From positions 154,185-218,184 of the forward strand of contig JBMFVE010000004.1 in NCBI GenBank assembly GCA_049966155.1: a DNA stretch of 64,000 bases, read 5' to 3'. Shown here piece after piece: positions 27,313 through 35,382 of the stretch. This DNA is from JBMFVE01 sp049966155 (GTDB lineage: Bacteria > Bacteroidota > Ignavibacteria > Kryptoniales > JAKASW01). Every line of letters begins with the position of its first letter. Within the stretch, counting starts at the first letter, position 1. The position numbers and the translations under genes were made by a program. The notes beneath the pieces are model-generated. The model was not told where the DNA came from and made no database searches. It was given only the letters and a program-made list of their open reading frames with translations.

Positions 27313-28077
27313 ATGAAAACTTTTGACTACCTGTGTAATATCAAGGAGGCTAAGGGTGCGGGCTTCTTCCTATTACTTGATCCCGATAGGTTAAGTCGCG
27401 ATGGCCTTAAGGATACTATAGAACATGCTCAATCATCGGGAGTTGACGCCTTTTTATTTGGAACCAGCCTTATGACACGTGACACTTTCGAAGAAGCTCT
27501 TGCAGATGTGAAAAAATTTGCAAAGGTACCCGTCATTATATTTCCAGGAAATTTGTTCCAGATTTCCGCTAAAGCTGATGCTATACTATTTATTTCAGTT
27601 CTTCAGTCAAGAAATGTTGATCTGATTATTCGCAACCACGTACACGCAGCTCCTCTTATAAAATTTCATAATCTTGAGGCAATCTCGACAGCTTATCTTC
27701 TGGTGGAGTCAGGGAAGCTGACAACAGCACAGTTCATGTCGGACAGTGTGCCCATTCCCCGTAACAAACCAGAAATTGCGGCAGCTTATGCCATGGCGGC
27801 TGAAATGTTCGGAATGAAAATGGTTTATCTTGAAGCGGGAAGTGGAGCGCAGTTCAGTATCAGCCCGGAAATGATTTCAGCTGTTGTCAAGCATTCGAGT
27901 CTTCCAGTAATTGTTGGCGGTGGAATTAGAAATCCTGACACTGCTTATGAAATTGTACGAGCAGGTGCTTCATTTGTGGTAACAGGGAACTTTTTTGAAA
28001 ACAACGACCATGCTAAATTGTTAAAAGATTTCGCAGGTGCGGTTCATTTTAAAGAAAGAAGAGGAATAATTTCCTGA
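27313..28077 (+). CDS. PcrB/GGGPS family prenylglyceryl phosphate synthase
   Basis: A TIM-barrel prenyltransferase that links sn-glycerol-1-phosphate to a polyprenyl diphosphate by an ether bond, the first committed reaction of archaeal lipids. At 254 residues it has LLDPDRL near the N-terminus, VYLEAGSGAQFSISPEMI and the phosphate-binding PVIVGGGIRNPDTA with a following AGASFVVTGNFFE. These fit the bacterial members of the GGGPS group II known from Bacteroidota. The product in this organism is unknown. It is in the middle of the alaS operon, with AGGAGGA just before the ATG and its stop overlapping the next gene by one base. Confidence 0.9.
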   Translation: MKTFDYLCNIKEAKGAGFFLLLDPDRLSRDGLKDTIEHAQSSGVDAFLFGTSLMTRDTFEEALADVKKFAKVPVIIFPGNLFQISAKADAILFISVLQSRNVDLIIRNHVHAAPLIKFHNLEAISTAYLLVESGKLTTAQFMSDSVPIPRNKPEIAAAYAMAAEMFGMKMVYLEAGSGAQFSISPEMISAVVKHSSLPVIVGGGIRNPDTAYEIVRAGASFVVTGNFFENNDHAKLLKDFAGAVHFKERRGIIS

Positions 28078-28661
28078 TGGTAGACAGGACAAAGTTCATC
28101 CGTGAATCGTTAGAAGAGAGTGCTGCTACAAAGAAATTGATTCTTGAGAGGTGTTTTGATGACATTTTTAAGGCGGTGAGTGTAGTGGTGGATGCATTAA
28201 GGAGCGGCAATAAACTACTCCTGATTGGCAATGGTGGCAGTGCAGCAGACTCACAGCACATTGCTACAGAATTTACAATACGTCTTAACCACCAGATTAA
28301 TAGACCGGGCATTCCTGCCATTGCTCTTACAACCGACACATCAGCTTTAACTGCAGGAGGTAATGACATTGGATTTGAGAACACATTTGCTCGCCTTGTC
28401 GAAGCAATTGGAAGAAAAGGTGACGTCTTATTCGCAATTTCAACGAGCGGTAACTCTGAGAATGTTGTCCGTGCGGCTGAAAAAGCACATCAAAATGGGA
28501 TTTTCATCATAGGATTACTGGGCAAGGATGGAGGAAAACTGAAGCAGCTGGTGGATCTCCCTATAATTGTTCCTTCTAACAATACCCAGCGCATCCAGGA
28601 AGGCCATATCACAATCGGTCATATTATTTCCGAGCTGGCTGAGATGGAAATGTATTCATAA
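28077..28661 (+). CDS. SIS-domain phosphoheptose isomerase-like protein
   Basis: A 194-residue single SIS domain protein of the GmhA/DiaA group. Motifs are LIGNGGSAADSQHIATEF (residues about 50-67), LTTDTSALTAGGNDIGFENTFAR and the phosphosugar-binding AISTSGNSENVVRAAEKA. GmhA converts sedoheptulose 7-phosphate to D-glycero-D-manno-heptose 7-phosphate for LPS core synthesis. The GMHA versus DiaA branch cannot be separated by eye, although the GGNDIGFE stretch favours the isomerase. It starts on the last base of the pcrB stop. Confidence 0.88.
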   Translation: MVDRTKFIRESLEESAATKKLILERCFDDIFKAVSVVVDALRSGNKLLLIGNGGSAADSQHIATEFTIRLNHQINRPGIPAIALTTDTSALTAGGNDIGFENTFARLVEAIGRKGDVLFAISTSGNSENVVRAAEKAHQNGIFIIGLLGKDGGKLKQLVDLPIIVPSNNTQRIQEGHITIGHIISELAEMEMYS

Positions 28662-28686
28662 AAAAAGAGTGTTAAATTAGACTACA

Positions 28687-28974
28687 ATGATGACTAAATT
28701 ATCGTCGGCAGAGATTGAATCCAGAATTTTAAAACTTCAATCATGGGAAAGAGTGGGGAGTTCAATCAAACGTGATTTTAAACTAAAAGATTTTCAACAC
28801 GCTATGGGGTTTGTTGTAAAAGTTGCTCTTGCTGCAGAGAAAATGGATCATCATCCGGATATAACGATTGAATATAATAGGGTGAAAATTGTTCTAACTA
28901 CTCATAGTGTTGAAGGGTTAACAGCACTGGACTTCGAGCTGGCGGAAAAAATAGATAAACTGTTTCAGACTTGA
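28687..28974 (+). CDS. 4a-hydroxytetrahydrobiopterin dehydratase (pterin-4-alpha-carbinolamine dehydratase)
   Basis: A 95-residue PCD/DCoH family protein. The core reads SWERVGSSIKRDFKLKDFQHAMGFVVKVALAAEKMDHHPDITIEYNRVKIVLTTHSVEGLT. The two catalytic histidines are in DHHPD and the third in LTTHS. It recycles the oxidised pterin cofactor in organisms with aromatic amino acid hydroxylases; elsewhere it may have a moonlighting or folate-related role. No hydroxylase is seen nearby. Its stop overlaps the pyrE start by one base. Confidence 0.93.
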   Translation: MMTKLSSAEIESRILKLQSWERVGSSIKRDFKLKDFQHAMGFVVKVALAAEKMDHHPDITIEYNRVKIVLTTHSVEGLTALDFELAEKIDKLFQT

Positions 28975-29564
28975 TGGACAAGGAAAGGATAATAGAACTA
29001 TTTCAGAAGACAGGTGCCCTTCAGCAGGGGCACTTTCTTTTAACCAGCGGGTTACACAGTTCAGAATACTTCCAGTGTGCGAAAGTCCTGCAGTATCCAG
29101 CTTACAATGAACTACTATGTAGTGAAATTGCAGCACATTTTTCCGATAAAAAAATAGATGTGGTTGTTTCACCAGCTATAGGTGGAATAATGGTTGGACA
29201 GGAAGTTGCCAGGCAGGTGGGCAGTCGTGGGATTTTTGCTGAACGGGATAATGGTAAAATGTCTCTTCGGCGAGGATTTGAAATCAGGAATGACGAGTTT
29301 GTCCTTGTGTGTGAAGATGTTGTTACCACAGGTGGCAGTGTACATGAAGTTGTTGAACTGGTGCGAAACGCAGGTGCAACTATTTTGGGCGTAGCATGTA
29401 TTGTCGATCGGAGTACGACGGCTGTAAATTTTGGTGTAGATTTTTTTCATATTCTCAAGATGCCTGTTCCGGTTTTTCAACCTGAAAATTGCCCATTGTG
29501 CAGGTCAGGAATCCCATTGATCAAACCAGGGAGTCGCGGAATAAATGTCTCTAAAACTAATTAA
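28974..29564 (+). CDS. pyrE: Orotate phosphoribosyltransferase
   Basis: Joins orotate to PRPP in pyrimidine synthesis. The protein begins MDKERIIELFQKTGALQQGHFLLTSGLHSSEYFQ, the usual substrate-binding N-terminus. The PRPP-binding signature VCEDVVTTGGSVHEVVELV is at about residues 110-128. I chose the ATG at 28974, which overlaps the upstream stop by one base; a TTG one codon earlier is also possible. At 196 residues it is within the family range. The last 20 bases overlap the next gene in another frame. Confidence 0.95.
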   Translation: MDKERIIELFQKTGALQQGHFLLTSGLHSSEYFQCAKVLQYPAYNELLCSEIAAHFSDKKIDVVVSPAIGGIMVGQEVARQVGSRGIFAERDNGKMSLRRGFEIRNDEFVLVCEDVVTTGGSVHEVVELVRNAGATILGVACIVDRSTTAVNFGVDFFHILKMPVPVFQPENCPLCRSGIPLIKPGSRGINVSKTN

Positions 29565-30078
29565 TCGTCAGGTTGTATTCAGGGGCCGTGTATTTAACAC
29601 GATAGTTGACGAAGTTGAGTATGAATCGGGTAGAAAGACCATTCGAGAAGTTGCTGAACATCCGGGAGGGGCGGTTGTCCTTCCGTTACTTGATGACGGT
29701 AACGTGGTCTTTGTTCGCCAGAAAAGATATCCGATGAATAGTTTGCTGTATGAGCTCCCGGCAGGGAAACTGGAACCAGGGGAACTTCCTGAATTATGTG
29801 CTGTGAGAGAGTTGAGGGAAGAAACAGGCTATACCGCAGAGAAGATTGAGGAGCTCACGGCAATTTATACTTCGCCTGGATTTTGTACGGAAAAGCTATA
29901 TATATATCTAGCAACTGGTTTGCATGATGGTCAGCAAAATTTGGAAGAAGGAGAGGAGGGATTAACTCTCGAGAGAATACAGTACGAAAGAGCTTTCGAA
30001 ATGGTTTACAATGGCGAGATTGTCGATGCAAAGACAATAGCCGGGTTGTTTTTCCTTGAAAGAAAAATGCATCATTGA
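29545..30078 (+). CDS. NUDIX hydrolase, ADP-ribose pyrophosphatase-like
   Basis: A 177-residue NUDIX family enzyme. The Nudix box is complete: GELPELCAVRELREETGYT (consensus Gx5Ex7REUxEExGU), preceded by YELPAGKLEPGE, which is typical of the ADP-ribose pyrophosphatase subfamily (NudF type). It likely hydrolyses ADP-ribose or related nucleotide sugars to AMP and a sugar phosphate. It starts 20 bases inside the 3' end of pyrE and is followed 6 bases later by the nucleoside phosphorylase. Confidence 0.92.
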   Translation: MSLKLINRQVVFRGRVFNTIVDEVEYESGRKTIREVAEHPGGAVVLPLLDDGNVVFVRQKRYPMNSLLYELPAGKLEPGELPELCAVRELREETGYTAEKIEELTAIYTSPGFCTEKLYIYLATGLHDGQQNLEEGEEGLTLERIQYERAFEMVYNGEIVDAKTIAGLFFLERKMHH

Positions 30079-30084
30079 CTAAGG

Positions 30085-31398
30085 ATGTATACCCCTTACG
30101 AAATTATTAAGGCAAAAAGGGATGGCACTGAGTTATCTGATGAGCAGCTCAGGTATTTTATAAAGGGGTATTCCAATGGGGAAATTCATGACTATCAGGC
30201 TTCTGCGTTATTGATGGCTATTTTCTTCCGTGGGATGAATGATCGTGAGGTTACAAGCCTCACTCGCGCTATGATTGAAACAGGTCAAGTTGTAGATCTC
30301 AGCGAAATTACAGGGTGCAAAGTTGACAAACACTCCACTGGCGGTGTGGGTGATAAAATTTCATTGCTTCTTGCACCCCTGGCAGCTGCCTGTGGCGCGA
30401 AGGTACCTATGGTATCTGGAAGAGGACTTGGGCACACCGGTGGAACAATAGATAAGCTCGAATCAATTCCTGGATTTCGAACTGCCCTTTCCATTTCCGA
30501 GTACAAGGATATTCTTAAAAGAGTCGGATTGGTAATGAGTGCTCAGTCAGAAGATATAGTTCCAGCCGACAAGAAGCTGTATGCTTTGAGAGATGTAACT
30601 GCAACGGTTGAATCAATACCGCTGATTACGGCAAGCATAATGAGCAAAAAGATAGCCGAAGGAATTGACGCGCTGGTACTTGATGTTAAAGTGGGAAACG
30701 GCGCTTTCATGAAAAATCCGGACGATGCAAGAAATCTCGCAAGGAAGATGGTGGAAGTAGGAAAGATGTTTGGGAAGAAAGTGACAGCATTTTTGACAGA
30801 TATGAACCAACCGCTCGGTAATGAAATTGGTAACTGGCGTGAGATTGTCGAATCTGTTAAAGTGCTGAGATCTGAGTGCAATGTTGAGGATGTGGAAGAA
30901 CTTACGGTAAGTTTAACTTCTGAAGTGGTCAGACTCTGTTTAGGCATATCGCCAGGTGAAGCTGAAGGAATCGTTCGAAAAAAACTTAAAGACGGTTCGG
31001 GTTATGAAAAATTCAGGGAGATGGTCGCTGCACAGGGTGGCGACGTTTCCTTTATTGATAATTTGCAAAAGTATCCAGAACCAAAGGTAATTCTTGAGAT
31101 CAAGGGTAAAGAGACCGGATACGTTGGCTTTATTAATGCTTATCGGATTGGAATGGCAGCAGTGAAGCTTGGGGCCGGCAGGTTAAAATTAACCGATTCC
31201 ATAGATCCTGTTGCAGGCATTCGCATTGAGAAGAAAGTGGGGGATTTCTTGCGAGCGGGAGATGTTATTGCATTTATTTACGGTAACGATGAGAAAAGGT
31301 CAAGGGCTGCTTACGCGGAGGTAGAAGCTTCATTTGAAATTTCGTCAGAGAAGCCTCATAAAGCCAACCTAATACTGGAAAGGATTTACAGCGAGTGA
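30085..31398 (+). CDS. Pyrimidine-nucleoside/thymidine phosphorylase
   Basis: Phosphorolysis of thymidine, uridine or deoxyuridine to base and (deoxy)ribose-1-phosphate. The 437-residue protein has the family signature VDKHSTGGVGDKISLLLAPL and SGRGLGHTGGTIDKLESIPGF, a phosphate and base site in LYALRDVTATVES, and the C-terminal alpha/beta domain. The length matches Bacillus Pdp (433) and E. coli DeoA (440). Whether it is Pdp or DeoA in specificity cannot be decided by eye. It ends the alaS operon. Confidence 0.95.
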   Translation: MYTPYEIIKAKRDGTELSDEQLRYFIKGYSNGEIHDYQASALLMAIFFRGMNDREVTSLTRAMIETGQVVDLSEITGCKVDKHSTGGVGDKISLLLAPLAAACGAKVPMVSGRGLGHTGGTIDKLESIPGFRTALSISEYKDILKRVGLVMSAQSEDIVPADKKLYALRDVTATVESIPLITASIMSKKIAEGIDALVLDVKVGNGAFMKNPDDARNLARKMVEVGKMFGKKVTAFLTDMNQPLGNEIGNWREIVESVKVLRSECNVEDVEELTVSLTSEVVRLCLGISPGEAEGIVRKKLKDGSGYEKFREMVAAQGGDVSFIDNLQKYPEPKVILEIKGKETGYVGFINAYRIGMAAVKLGAGRLKLTDSIDPVAGIRIEKKVGDFLRAGDVIAFIYGNDEKRSRAAYAEVEASFEISSEKPHKANLILERIYSE

Positions 31399-31440
31399 TG
31401 TTCTGGATTTTACTATAAATTTTCAATTAAGGAGTATTAT

Positions 31441-31767
31441 ATGGGTAAGGTTATAATGTATCAGAAGGCAACATGCGGTACCTGTAAGAAGGAAAAAGCT
31501 TATTTAACAAAGGTAAAGATAAGCTTTGAAGAACGTGACATTATTAAGGAGCCGCCATCGAGGGAGTTCCTTGAGAAGAATATAGATGAGAACCGTCTTG
31601 ATGACTATATTAATAAGCATTCGAAACCATACAGAGATTTGAAGCTTGGAAGTAAGAAAATCAGCAAATCTGAGCTTATAGATCTTATGCTCAAAGATCC
31701 CAATCTCATCAAACGGCCAATTATTATAGACGGAAAGAGAGTTTATTTTGGATATAACGAGATTTAA
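31441..31767 (+). CDS. ArsC/Spx family thioredoxin-fold protein
   Basis: The protein has 108 residues. The N-terminal motif ATCGTCKKEKAYL (CGTC at about residues 12-15) is the redox-active CXXC of the ArsC/Spx/MgsR family. The region EERDIIKEPPS and the ending KDPNLIKRPIIIDGKRVYFGY are the family landmarks. This may be a redox regulator or a thiol reductase; arsenate reduction is unlikely to be assignable by sequence alone. AAGGAG lies 7 bases before the ATG. It stands alone after the phosphorylase. Confidence 0.8.
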   Translation: MGKVIMYQKATCGTCKKEKAYLTKVKISFEERDIIKEPPSREFLEKNIDENRLDDYINKHSKPYRDLKLGSKKISKSELIDLMLKDPNLIKRPIIIDGKRVYFGYNEI

Positions 31768-31889
31768 ACTATTTCTCTATTTTCATGAAACCCATCTTTA
31801 GCTCTCATAAACCTTTGTCAGAAGGAGGAACAGTAACAGCTTAATCAAAACTTTCAAAGATGTTCAACATTTCATAACGGTATCGCGAA

Positions 31890-32294
31890 ATGAAATCTGA
31901 AGACGAAATCATAAGAGCGCTTGATGACATCATTGACGGTAAAATTGTTAATAGGTCTATGCACAGGCTTGTGTATGACGGAAGAGATGTAAGTCAGTCT
32001 TTCATTGAGCGACTCATCCAGCGGAATTATCTCCCTATGAGAGTAGAAGAAATCTCAGTAAATAGCGGGGAACGTGTTCCTGCGTTTGTGGTCAGAGATG
32101 TTGTCGCCTACTTTGGATGGGTGTTTGTTGAGAAATTTTCGGATAAGAAATCAAGAAAGCTCTTCGGTAGTGTTGTAAAGAACAAAAAAGGGGATTGGCT
32201 GATTCAAATCCCGACCAACAGTAAGGAAATTGTCTATGCTAATCTTGATGATAAAGTTGAAATTGAAAATGAGAAATTATTTGTAATGCATTAA
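31890..32294 (+). CDS. Hypothetical protein
   Basis: I do not recognise the 134-residue product. It starts MKSEDEIIRALDDIIDGKIVNRSMHRLV, contains an FVVRDVVAYFGWVFVEKF segment and ends in KVEIENEKLFVMH. It has mixed charge with no signal peptide or membrane helix. The upstream 122 bases contain an AGGAGG sequence at about 31823, but it is too far from this ATG to serve it; the start is therefore uncertain. No domain name is offered. Its reality as a gene is supported by a reading frame with normal amino acid composition in a gap otherwise lacking genes. Confidence 0.5.
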   Translation: MKSEDEIIRALDDIIDGKIVNRSMHRLVYDGRDVSQSFIERLIQRNYLPMRVEEISVNSGERVPAFVVRDVVAYFGWVFVEKFSDKKSRKLFGSVVKNKKGDWLIQIPTNSKEIVYANLDDKVEIENEKLFVMH

Positions 32295-32330
32295 AGCTTT
32301 TAAGTGAGCTGCAACAGGTTGGACATAGTA

Positions 32331-33107
32331 CTAATCGTATAGATTTCGGGACAGTAGCTCTATCATTTGATCATGAATCAACCCGTTGGAAAGCAGGATA
32401 TTTTTGTCATATATACTGTACTCCATTCCACGAAAATCAGAAACCCTTCCTCCTGCTTCGGTAGCTATCAGAACCGCAGCAGCTGTGTCCCACGGATGCA
32501 GATTCACTTCCCAGAAACCGTCAAGTCGGCCTGCAGCAACGTAACAAATGTCAAGGGCAGCAGAACCTAACCTGCGAATTGCCTGTGCGTACAAAAGAAA
32601 TGTGTTGAAATGCTCAATGCAATTAAATGGATTGTCCTTAACATCGTAGGGGAATCCGGTCGCAAGCATGGCGTGACTTAAGTCGCGCACCTGCGTTACC
32701 TTTATTCGCTTGCCGTTTAAAAATGCTCCCGAACCTTTCTCGGCAGCGAAAAGTTCGTTAAAGTTTGGGTCATAAACCACGCCGGCAATGACCTGGCCTC
32801 TGTATTCAAGTCCAATGGAAACACAATACACAGGGAAGCCATGCGTAAAGTTCGTGGTTCCGTCCAGTGGATCAACAATCCACTTGTAATCAGAGACCGA
32901 TTTTGTCGCTCCACCCTCTTCGGCAAGAATTTCATGCCCGGGAAAGTTCTTTCGGATGAAATCAACTATCATCGCTTCCGATCTTCTGTCGATGTCCGTG
33001 ACAAGATTGGTGAATGAACCTTTCTCAATTATTTCGGAAATTTTTCCCTGGTTTTCCTTCAAAAATTTTCCTGCTTGCTTTGCTATATCTATAATTCTCT
33101 CTATCAT
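32331..33107 (-). CDS. Inositol monophosphatase family protein
   Basis: A 258-residue Mg-dependent phosphatase of the IMPase/SuhB family. The metal-binding motifs are all present: GHEILAEEGG (Glu), WIVDPLDGTTNFTHGFP (Asp/Asp), and LHPWDTAAAVLIATEAGG. It may hydrolyse inositol-1-phosphate or related sugar phosphates; in bacteria some members also act in RNA processing. It lies between a convergent hypothetical gene and the putative small RNA that ends near its start. Confidence 0.92.
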   Translation of the reverse strand: MIERIIDIAKQAGKFLKENQGKISEIIEKGSFTNLVTDIDRRSEAMIVDFIRKNFPGHEILAEEGGATKSVSDYKWIVDPLDGTTNFTHGFPVYCVSIGLEYRGQVIAGVVYDPNFNELFAAEKGSGAFLNGKRIKVTQVRDLSHAMLATGFPYDVKDNPFNCIEHFNTFLLYAQAIRRLGSAALDICYVAAGRLDGFWEVNLHPWDTAAAVLIATEAGGRVSDFRGMEYSIYDKNILLSNGLIHDQMIELLSRNLYD

Positions 33108-33146
33108 TTCACAGTAATTTAATGAATATTATCTCAAAGAAAATGT

Positions 33147-33313
33147 AAAAAAAAGGGAACTCCCGGACGACCGTCCACTTATAGAATTCACTGTTCCGTC
33201 CTGTTATCCTTCGAAATTCACTTGAGTGTGGACGTCATCTCTCGCATCATAAGGTCGTTCCCTCCATCGGTAGTCAAGCAGTACCTCGACCTGATACCGC
33301 CTGACCCCGATGG
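33147..33313 (-). ncRNA. Putative structured small RNA with intrinsic terminator
   Basis: I do not recognise this as a known family. On the minus strand the first 50 bases (33313-33264) form a long hairpin: arms CCATCGG/CCGATGG, then GTCA/TGAC and GGCGGTA/TACTGCT with two G-T pairs. A second part is closed by GGGAAC (33262-33257) pairing with GTTCCC (33160-33155), next GACC/GGTC, next CGTCCAC/GTGGACG. A T8 run directly follows (33154-33147). The nested arms plus terminal U-tract argue for a transcript of roughly 170 bases or more, or for a leader. There is no ORF. The 5' end is unknown; it lies between a cytochrome gene and an IMPase gene. SRP RNA, RNase P and 6S do not fit by their conserved motifs. 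Confidence 0.4.
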
Positions 33314-33344
33314 ATAATTGAGCAATATTTTACTTGTCCTTCAC

Positions 33345-33364
33345 ATAGTATCGTATGATACTAT
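33345..33364. repeat. Perfect inverted repeat over the stop of the T9SS cytochrome gene
   Basis: ATAGTATC-GTAT-GATACTAT, 8-bp arms with a 4-base loop, straddles the TAG stop of the minus-strand gene. No T-rich tract follows on either strand, so I cannot call it a standard terminator. It may be a stabilising stem or a protein site. Confidence 0.45.
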
Positions 33365-35091
33365 TTCAGTAGCAACATCTTTTTTACCTGTGAAAAAAGT
33401 GGAGTCGAAATTCGGTACAGGTAAATTCCACTGGGAAGACCTTCAGCATCAAAGGTTAAAGTATGGATGCCGGCTGAAAATTTTTTGGAATTAACCAGCA
33501 GCGCAACGCGCTGTCCCAGAATATCGTAAACTTCCACTGTTATCACTGTAGCGGTCGGGAGAATAAATGTTATCTTTGTCGATGGGTTGAACGGATTTGG
33601 GAAGTTTTGGAGGAGTTCAAACTTCAAAGGGATATTGCTGGTTGACTGATTTATTCCTGTCACAACAGATTTTGCTTTTGTGATTGCGTCATTCAATAGG
33701 GCTACACTATATTTGTGGTTGTGAAACCCGCCGCTTTCATCACCTTCAGCAAAAGTCATATTTACAGTTGCTTCCGCCACATATGCACTATCCAGACCGG
33801 TTGCATTTGGTTTTGCTAGAATGCTGTCTGCCCTGCTCACGTATGCCCTTGCTGCGGAATCAAGAAGCGCGAATTCCTTTTTCCAGCTATTAATAACTAC
33901 CATTACAGAGTCTGCGCCCATGTTGGAGTGGCAGTTTGTACAGCTTGCTGTTGTTGTTCCGTCCGGCTCTTTTATCAGTACCTGCCATGAGTGGCCGCTC
34001 AGCATTTTGGAATTTGTCCCGTCCACGCTGCTTTTGTACATATGGCAATCGACACATTTTGTGCCGGGCATGGTCTGTATATCCGAAACCCCAATTCCCC
34101 CTGTCCCTTTTTCAACGTTGTATGAAAGGTGGTCGGTATCTGGAAATCTGAGATTTCCGTGGCATTGACCGCACAACTGATTTGAATTGCTCATTAATTG
34201 ATAAGATCTTGTTGATGAGTTGAAATAAGATAAAGTGTCGGGGTGATGCGGGTCATGGCAGGCATTGCATGCAACTTCTGTCCATTCCATAGTATCAACA
34301 GCTGCTGTTGATGCACTAAATTTGCCATTCATATCCACGGAGAAAAACGTAGCAAGAGCTTGAGCTTCAGAAATTCCTCCTTTCATTTGAACTGAGGTTG
34401 GTGCATGACATGCTATGCAATCCTCATTAGCAGTCACCTGCGCTGGAGTTAAACCAGCATCGTTAGCCGATAGTTCTGCTGCAACATCAGTTTGACCACC
34501 ATGTCCATGTCTGCTGAGCAGCCAACCGTTGTAGAGCTGGTGGTCTGTGTTGGGAAAATGAAGATTGCCATGGCAGTTGCCACAAAGTGCTGAAACATTT
34601 TTAACAGAGTCGTATTTTGCAGTTTTAGAGTTGAATACCATTTGAGCTGGCATTGTCGAAGGGTGATCAGACGGAACATTATGACAAGTTGTGCAGTAAA
34701 CATGTGGCCACTGGCCGGAATTCGTTGTGTCCGTTGCACTGGTGTATTTTCCATTGAGGGTGGTGAAGAAGAATCCCATCGCCTGAGTTTCTGTCATGCC
34801 GCCGTTGACTGAAACTGCTATTGGTGCATGACATGCTATGCAATCTTCAGCCTGGGAGCCGGTTATAACAGAATCAGGTGTTTGGCCTACCCAGTTTGCA
34901 GCAAGTTCATTGGCAACATCCTTTTGAGTATTTGAGTGGTGACTTAAAAGCCAGTTGTTCAATTGTGTTGCGTGGCATTGACGACAGTTTAGAGGGGATT
35001 GTGAGTATGATGGAATGGTCAGAAATGTGAAAGCTGGTGTCATTGTAATAAGAGTAATAAGAGCTTTTCGAAAGAGGGTCATTTTGTCCAT
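33361..35091 (-). CDS. Secreted nine-heme cytochrome c with type IX sorting domain
   Basis: The product has 576 residues from the ATG at 35091, which has AAGGAG correctly spaced; an earlier in-frame Met lacks one. It begins with a signal peptide. Nine CXXCH motifs follow at residues 36, 84, 133, 170, 225, 275, 307, 346 and 384. Residues 47-180 and 190-318 are two copies of one unit (WLLSxH...DVAxEL...CIACHAP...ACxxCH...LCGxCHGNLxFPxTDH). The C-terminus has the linker FELLQNFPNPFNPSTKI and a beta-rich domain ending SGIYLYRIST...KKMLLLK, the T9SS type A sorting signal. I infer secretion across the outer membrane and a role in surface electron transfer. An inverted repeat overlaps the stop codon. 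Confidence 0.88.
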   Translation of the reverse strand: MDKMTLFRKALITLITMTPAFTFLTIPSYSQSPLNCRQCHATQLNNWLLSHHSNTQKDVANELAANWVGQTPDSVITGSQAEDCIACHAPIAVSVNGGMTETQAMGFFFTTLNGKYTSATDTTNSGQWPHVYCTTCHNVPSDHPSTMPAQMVFNSKTAKYDSVKNVSALCGNCHGNLHFPNTDHQLYNGWLLSRHGHGGQTDVAAELSANDAGLTPAQVTANEDCIACHAPTSVQMKGGISEAQALATFFSVDMNGKFSASTAAVDTMEWTEVACNACHDPHHPDTLSYFNSSTRSYQLMSNSNQLCGQCHGNLRFPDTDHLSYNVEKGTGGIGVSDIQTMPGTKCVDCHMYKSSVDGTNSKMLSGHSWQVLIKEPDGTTTASCTNCHSNMGADSVMVVINSWKKEFALLDSAARAYVSRADSILAKPNATGLDSAYVAEATVNMTFAEGDESGGFHNHKYSVALLNDAITKAKSVVTGINQSTSNIPLKFELLQNFPNPFNPSTKITFILPTATVITVEVYDILGQRVALLVNSKKFSAGIHTLTFDAEGLPSGIYLYRISTPLFSQVKKMLLLK

Positions 35092-35382
35092 TGTGAATCT
35101 CCTTTTTAATATTAGCAAAAATTTGCTTCATAAGGATTAGCACAACAGATGTGCCGGTATTTTTAGTTACGATTAAGAATAGGGGTTTTAGATATTGCAA
35201 AACTTTGCTAAAACAAGGAGCAATTTATTCAGAATTGTGGCATATTACCCTCTCCAGTTTAATTCCTGCATTGCAGGGTGTGGAATGTGGCAATTATTCT
35301 ATATATGGGACTTACTTGTGCTGATTTCCTGAGAGGATATGACCATTGTTTTTCTCGCTTTTTGCCGATATATTTTCTAACC

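Noticed and set aside
31780..31889. Small gene using the AGGAGG near 31823
   Set aside because: No ATG, GTG or TTG at a fitting distance gives an ORF of more than a few codons.
33147..33313. SRP RNA, RNase P or 6S RNA identity for the structured RNA
   Set aside because: The conserved SRP loop (GGTCAGGTCCGGAAGGAAGCAG), RNase P P4 sequences and the closing-stem plus central-bubble layout of 6S are all missing.
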